IMG/VR virus record: IMGVR_UViG_3300046733_000123
Span: 1-25,010 of that record
Strand: one strand, 5' to 3'
DNA from: a virus
Length of the DNA stretch: 25,010 nucleotides
Below the pieces are notes generated by a model. It was not told where the DNA came from and did not search any database. It saw nothing but the letters and a program-made list of their open reading frames with translations. Below, in pieces: positions 22,403 to 25,010 of the stretch. The position numbers were made by a program, and so were the translations under genes. Positions within the stretch are counted from its first letter, which is position 1, and each line of letters begins with the position of its first letter.

Positions 22403-22440
22403 GTAGGATTTGTGGCTCATACCTAAACCACAAACCCTAC
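22403..22440 (-). terminator. Strong hairpin after the early small-gene group
   Basis: Bases 22403-22415 pair with 22428-22440 over 13 positions. On the minus-strand RNA all 13 pair (one as G-U); on the plus strand the same position is an A-C mismatch, so the structure is better as minus-strand RNA. It begins 12 bases after the stop of the 79-aa gene. No U tract follows, so Rho-independent termination is not certain; RNA end protection or processing is possible. Confidence 0.55.
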
Positions 22441-22452
22441 TGCGAGATCAAA

Positions 22453-22692
22453 TCAGAAAGGCATTTCCGATTGTTCCTCTTTCACTTCATCAGTTAAAAC
22501 TAAAGGCAATAAACCTTTATCAACTTCTTGTAAGTGATGAGAATATCTTTCCCTGTCCTCGTTCAATGTATCAAGTGCAACAAGAATTCTTGTTGCAGTT
22601 TTTAAGTCATACATTTTACTTTTATGGATTGAATATCTTGGAGTTTCCAAAAATATTTCTTTCTCAATAATGAAGTATTTTTGATCTATCAT
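22453..22692 (-). CDS. Unidentified small protein (79 aa)
   Basis: The protein starts MIDQKYFIIEKEIFLETPRY, followed by a helical KTATRILVALDTLNEDRERY and a polar, acidic end (LTDEVKEEQSEMPF). The start is fused to the previous stop (ATGA), so it is translated by coupling. It is the last gene before the terminase leader. I do not recognise the family; an early regulatory or host-interaction role is only possible by context. Confidence 0.55.
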   Translation of the reverse strand: MIDQKYFIIEKEIFLETPRYSIHKSKMYDLKTATRILVALDTLNEDRERYSHHLQEVDKGLLPLVLTDEVKEEQSEMPF

Positions 22693-22880
22693 AATTTAAT
22701 ACTCCAACTATCTGACGCAGTTCTATAACCATCTGCGTCAATATCAAAATAGGTCATTAACATACGACCTTGTTTCGATATCCAATATCTGCATTTATCT
22801 GTCCACAATGCATTTCTTGTTATTGTTTTCTTATCACTCGCTGAATAGTAAGTAATAACAAAAGGTTTATTGTTTATCAT
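22689..22880 (-). CDS. Unidentified small protein (63 aa)
   Basis: I start it at MINNKPFVITYYSASDKKTI because AGAAAGG lies six bases before that ATG; a frame from 22895 would add five residues. The rest (WTDKCRYWISKQGRMLMTYF, then DADGYRTASDSWSIKL) looks like a small beta/alpha fold. Aromatic and basic residues alternate as in small nucleic-acid or ligand binding domains, but nothing specific is identified. It overlaps the gene upstream by 14 bases. Confidence 0.55.
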   Translation of the reverse strand: MINNKPFVITYYSASDKKTITRNALWTDKCRYWISKQGRMLMTYFDIDADGYRTASDSWSIKL

Positions 22881-23100
22881 AATAACCTTTCTCAACTAAA
22901 TACTTGTATAAATTCTTACAAGTTTTAGGTGCTTTCTTGTCGTCTATAAAATGCAACACAGCTTTAGTAAAACTAGAAAATCCTGTTACTCTTGGATTAG
23001 TCATAAGCATACCACTTGTTGCCTGTCTTTTTAATGCCTGTAATAATAATTCCTGTTGGAATGTAAAACCACTCGGCATTGTTGTTTCTGCTATTGTCAT
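22867..23100 (-). CDS. Unidentified small helical protein (77 aa)
   Basis: The protein begins MTIAETTMPSGFTFQQELLL, then QALKRQATSGMLMTNPRVTG and a C-terminal KTCKNLYKYLVEKGYYDKQ. It is mostly helical and basic. GAAAGCGAG lies upstream, just below a 13-bp perfect hairpin in the gap after the 334-aa gene. The function is unknown. Confidence 0.55.
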   Translation of the reverse strand: MTIAETTMPSGFTFQQELLLQALKRQATSGMLMTNPRVTGFSSFTKAVLHFIDDKKAPKTCKNLYKYLVEKGYYDKQ

Positions 23101-23128
23101 TTATTCTCGCTTTCTATAACCTTTTTGG

Positions 23129-23158
23129 TTATGGGATTAATTTATATTAATCCCATAA
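23129..23158. repeat. 13-bp perfect hairpin between early-side genes
   Basis: TTATGGGATTAAT (23129-23141) and ATTAATCCCATAA (23146-23158) form a perfect 13-bp stem with a TTAT loop, in the 71-bp gap between the 334-aa and 77-aa genes. Neither strand has a long U tract after the stem. It may be a processing or attenuation site, or an operator. Confidence 0.5.
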
Positions 23159-23171
23159 TTAAATCAACAAA

Positions 23172-24176
23172 TTAATTTAGGTTATCCACATTTTTTTGTT
23201 GTTGTTGCATATATGCAACTCTTTCTGCTATCTTCTGCTCTCTAGTTTTTTCAGTATTTTTCATACCTTTTATTCTTTCAGCTAGATTTTTTGGATTATA
23301 AATAACTAGCCCTGTACTATTAGTTCTAACTATTTCTGCGTCAGTAATATCTAGACCAAGTTCAGTTGCTAACTCAATCGCTTCATCAAGCCATTTATAA
23401 CCTTTTAATCCTAGCTTGATCTCTTTCATTTGTTTCAAGATACTTTCAATCCATTTAGTATGAGCCATAACGAAAGCTGATTTTTGTTGTTTCCAAGAAA
23501 TTAAAAAGTCAAACTCCTCTTTCTCACACGCAATAGAACGATCTCTACAATAATCACGACCAATTAAATCTAATTGGTATTTGTCGTTCCACTCTTTACC
23601 ATATTTGGTTTCGTTGTTTCTTCCACCAGATAAACCCAAATATTTTTCGTTGTTCTCAACAAACTTTCTTTTGTGTGGGTTGTCGTCTTTGTCGGCTTGT
23701 TCAATTAAGATGTCTGCGTTGCAATCATCTTGAGCATTGATCTCATCTCTAAACAAAGCAAAACCATAACTTTGATCTCTATTAGATGAATAATTATTTG
23801 TTTCATCAATATCGCCATTTAAACGAAAATCAAAATGTTTTTCTATTGGTACATTTTCTTCAATAGTAGTGTTTCCATTGTAGTCAGTTTTTTCTTTATT
23901 ACCCATGTAATGAAAATGAAAACAACTATCTTTTGCAATCGTTGAAACATTTTCAAACTTATTTTGTAAGTAATAAGCTTTCTCAACATCATCTTCGGTA
24001 TAATGTCGTCTTACTATTTTTTCTGCAACACTCCAAGCTTGATCGTTAATATCAATTTGATCTGCTTTTAAAGTATCATACTTTCTTTTTTCTTGAGTGT
24101 CCTCTTGTTGCAAGTGTACTTTAATACGATTTGCAATCTTGTTTCGGTATTCTTGGTTTAGTCTTATTCTAGCCAT
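23172..24176 (-). CDS. Conserved marine-phage protein of unknown function (334 aa)
   Basis: The N-terminus, MARIRLNQEYRNKIANRIKV, is basic and helical. A middle region contains CFHFHYMGNKEKTDYNGN, KHFDFRLNGDIDETNNYSSN and SYGFALFRDEINAQDDCNAD. The C-terminal third holds SAFVMAHTKWIESILKQMKE, LGLKGYKWLDEAIELATELG and TNSTGLVIYNPKNLAERIKG. I recall this overall pattern from marine phages without a proven role; the N-terminus resembles that of nucleotide-modification-associated (Nmad5) proteins, but I hold that loosely. AGAGGAC precedes the start. It is the first gene of the leftward operon, directly at the divergent control region. A perfect DnaA box lies in its last codons. Confidence 0.6.
   Translation of the reverse strand: MARIRLNQEYRNKIANRIKVHLQQEDTQEKRKYDTLKADQIDINDQAWSVAEKIVRRHYTEDDVEKAYYLQNKFENVSTIAKDSCFHFHYMGNKEKTDYNGNTTIEENVPIEKHFDFRLNGDIDETNNYSSNRDQSYGFALFRDEINAQDDCNADILIEQADKDDNPHKRKFVENNEKYLGLSGGRNNETKYGKEWNDKYQLDLIGRDYCRDRSIACEKEEFDFLISWKQQKSAFVMAHTKWIESILKQMKEIKLGLKGYKWLDEAIELATELGLDITDAEIVRTNSTGLVIYNPKNLAERIKGMKNTEKTREQKIAERVAYMQQQQKNVDNLN
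23182..23190 (+). other. Perfect DnaA-box sequence inside the 334-aa gene
   Basis: TTATCCACA, the consensus DnaA box, overlaps the last codons (Val-Asp-Asn) of the 334-aa gene. Since it is coding it may be coincidental. Confidence 0.3.
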
Positions 24177-24223
24177 TTGTCCTCTTTCTTTTTTATTGGT
24201 TAATAATTATTTGTTTTAAACTA

Positions 24224-24253
24224 TTGACTTCTAAAGTCAAGGGATTATATAAG
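24224..24253 (+). promoter_or_regulatory. Promoter with overlapping palindromic operator, divergent control region
   Basis: TTGACT (24224-24229) and TATAAG (24248-24253) are 18 bases apart (or ATATAA at 17), a good sigma70 promoter toward the plus-strand gene. The -35 is one half of the palindrome TTGACTT-CTA-AAGTCAA (24224-24240), so a bound repressor would block it. The same palindrome also offers a TTGACT on the minus strand, toward the leftward operon, but with no clear -10. Confidence 0.6.
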
Positions 24254-24295
24254 ATAATATATTAATTTATAAAAACTTTAATATCAATTAAAGCA

Positions 24296-24333
24296 TACTT
24301 GCAGTTGGCAGTATAAAAACGCAACTGCAAGTA
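24296..24333 (+). promoter_or_regulatory. 12-bp inverted repeat in the leader of the plus-strand gene
   Basis: TACTTGCAGTTG (24296-24307) and CAACTGCAAGTA (24322-24333) are perfectly complementary with a 14-base loop. It ends 21 bases above the start codon, right before AGAAAGGACAG. It could be a leader hairpin controlling translation or a second operator. Confidence 0.55.
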
Positions 24334-24354
24334 GCATAACAAGAAAGGACAGAA

Positions 24355-24732
24355 ATGACATTACAATATTGTCAATCTCATAAGTGCCATACTTATGACA
24401 CAAAGGACAGAAAACGAGGTTCCAAAGGAAATAAGACAAATCAAACTAGAAGAAGATCATCATTTTATTATGGGGGTGGAAATTTTTGCTCATTAAATTG
24501 CTATGATGATTGGGCAAGGGATTTTATGGAAAGAGCCATTGATCAAGTATCTGGTAGGATTAACGAGCCATATATCTTAACAGAAGAAAATGCGTGGACA
24601 AAAACAAGAAGATATAATTGGGGTGGTGGTACAGGCTACGATATGACTTACTTTTGGAAAAACATGGTTTCCAATAGAGAGATTGAAATTACTGAAGAAG
24701 AATTTAATAATCAATCTCAACCTAATTTATAG
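24355..24732 (+). CDS. Small Cys-rich, putative zinc-binding protein (125 aa), the only plus-strand gene
   Basis: The protein starts MTLQYCQSHKCHTYDTKDRK, with Cys6 and Cys11, and has a second pair in NFCSLNCYDDWARDF, Cys45 and Cys49, similar to the 'FCS..C...W' half of FCS/MYM-type zinc fingers. Between them is a very basic stretch (RKRGSKGNKTNQTRRRSSFY). The C-terminal half is acidic and aromatic (RRYNWGGGTGYDMTYFWKNM). AAAGGA lies before the ATG. A small nucleic-acid-binding regulator is a reasonable guess. It is transcribed away from the late genes and has an unusual structured 3' region directly after it. Confidence 0.65.
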   Translation: MTLQYCQSHKCHTYDTKDRKRGSKGNKTNQTRRRSSFYYGGGNFCSLNCYDDWARDFMERAIDQVSGRINEPYILTEENAWTKTRRYNWGGGTGYDMTYFWKNMVSNREIEITEEEFNNQSQPNL

Positions 24733-24752
24733 TTTCATCTGTCCTTGATGAA

Positions 24753-24892
24753 TAGTTAGGGTTGCAAAGTGGGGGAATATAAACCCCTAAATTAAGGGAT
24801 CTATGCGCTTGGATATCCAATATAGGTAATTAGCAGTGCTTACCTATCCCTCAACACTTGCAACTCTAACTAGAATTTTTTGTTTTTTTTTT
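24753..24892 (+). ncRNA. Candidate structured noncoding RNA with terminator
   Basis: An 18-bp outer stem joins 24753-24771 with 24855-24872 (7 bp, one G-U, 7 bp, bulged A24768, 3 bp). Inside are a GGGG/CCCC hairpin (24772-24775 with 24784-24787), a 6-bp helix (24795-24800 with 24846-24851), and within it two hairpins: TTGG/CCAA (24809-24820) and AGGTAA/TTACCT (24824-24829 with 24840-24845). GCGC at 24805-24808 could pair with loop bases 24836-24839 as a pseudoknot. A run of 16 T with one interruption follows (24876-24892). The G-U pair would be C-A on the other strand, favouring plus-strand RNA. No tRNA features are seen. It may be cut from the end of the 125-aa gene's mRNA. Confidence 0.6.
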
Positions 24893-24927
24893 GGGTGGGC
24901 CCGCCCATAGTTCACAAGCTTCAAGCA
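24893..24927 (+). repeat. GC-rich repeat copy 1
   Basis: GGGTGGGCCCGCCCATA is followed by a segment with two CAAGC motifs (24915-24919 and 24922-24926). The core is almost self-complementary around GGGCCC. It is identical in its 17-base core to copy 2. Confidence 0.75.
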
Positions 24928-24962
24928 GGGTGGGCCCGCCCATAATCTACAAGCCCGCAAGC
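24928..24962 (+). repeat. GC-rich repeat copy 2
   Basis: The same 17-base core as copy 1, directly adjacent and in the same direction, followed by CAAGC at 24950-24954 and 24958-24962. The near-tandem layout is iteron-like. Confidence 0.75.
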
Positions 24963-24978
24963 TGTCAAGAAAATTATC

Positions 24979-24987
24979 TGTGGATAA
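24979..24987 (-). other. Perfect DnaA box next to the repeats
   Basis: TGTGGATAA, the complement of the consensus TTATCCACA, lies 17 bases after the second GC-rich repeat, in noncoding DNA. With the repeats and the T-rich tract it may mark a replication origin. Confidence 0.4.
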
Positions 24988-25010
24988 CTTAAATATTTTA
25001 CTTGTGGGAT

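Noticed and set aside
22410-22670. 86-aa plus-strand frame opposite the 79-aa gene
   Set aside because: It begins inside the hairpin at 22403-22440 and has no ribosome site; the minus-strand gene fits the chain of overlaps.
24963-24968. TTGACA -35 box on the minus strand near the right end
   Set aside because: The hexamer is perfect but no acceptable -10 lies at 16-18 bases (only TTATGG/ATTATG within the GC-rich repeat), so I do not call a promoter.
1-25010. tRNA genes, CRISPR arrays, insertion sequences, integrase or attachment sites
   Set aside because: I looked for tRNA T-arm motifs, regularly spaced repeats, transposase or integrase motifs and found none that I can support.

Overview
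The window is 25 kb of an AT-rich tailed bacteriophage genome (Caudoviricetes). It covers almost the whole late structural module plus the start of an early or regulatory region. The recognisable families are a large terminase, a P22-type portal with a coiled-coil tail, a scaffold, an HK97-fold capsid protein, P22 gp4/SU10-like adaptors, a phage GroES and C1q-like fibre tips. Several small proteins look like ones I know from marine phages. With the low GC, this suggests an uncultured marine phage related to short-tailed phages of SAR11 or a similar AT-rich marine alphaproteobacterium. The host and the short-tailed morphology are inferences. No tape measure, tail tube, sheath or tail chaperone gene is visible in the window.

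Layout: 42 of the 43 genes lie on the minus strand, so late transcription runs from about 24.2 kb down to 1. In that order come: a conserved 334-aa protein and three small proteins of unknown function (24176-22453); a 266-bp leader full of palindromes and hairpins; the large terminase; two large unrecognised, probably virion-associated proteins (405 and 638 aa); a 54-aa overlapping gene; the portal; a small conserved protein, a holin-like membrane protein and a run of tiny, very basic proteins (14973-12851); two helical proteins and GroES; scaffold, a 165-aa protein, a decoration-like protein and the major capsid protein; small structural proteins; two adaptor proteins; and finally a tail-fibre block with three tandem C1q-like tips, a larger fibre, a 57-aa protein and one gene cut by the left edge. 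Most genes overlap (TAATG, ATGA) or sit only a few bases apart, as in one long operon. Hairpins around the capsid gene and the 134-aa gene, with a promoter before the latter, suggest local tuning of abundant structural proteins.

The right end differs. A divergent control region (24177-24354) with a palindrome over a -35 box and a second 12-bp inverted repeat precedes the only plus-strand gene, which encodes a small Cys-rich protein. Just after it, 24753-24892 can fold into a closed multi-branched RNA with an 18-bp outer stem and a long U tract, and is a candidate undescribed noncoding RNA. Beyond that lie two copies of a GC-rich repeat and a perfect DnaA box. A third, degenerate repeat copy lies upstream of the terminase gene. 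This end may hold a replication origin or a regulatory hub.

The genes would work together as follows: terminase, portal, scaffold, GroES and capsid protein build and fill the head; the adaptors join the tail; the fibres recognise the host; and the large 405/638-aa proteins and the basic proteins may be packaged with or injected alongside the DNA (inference).
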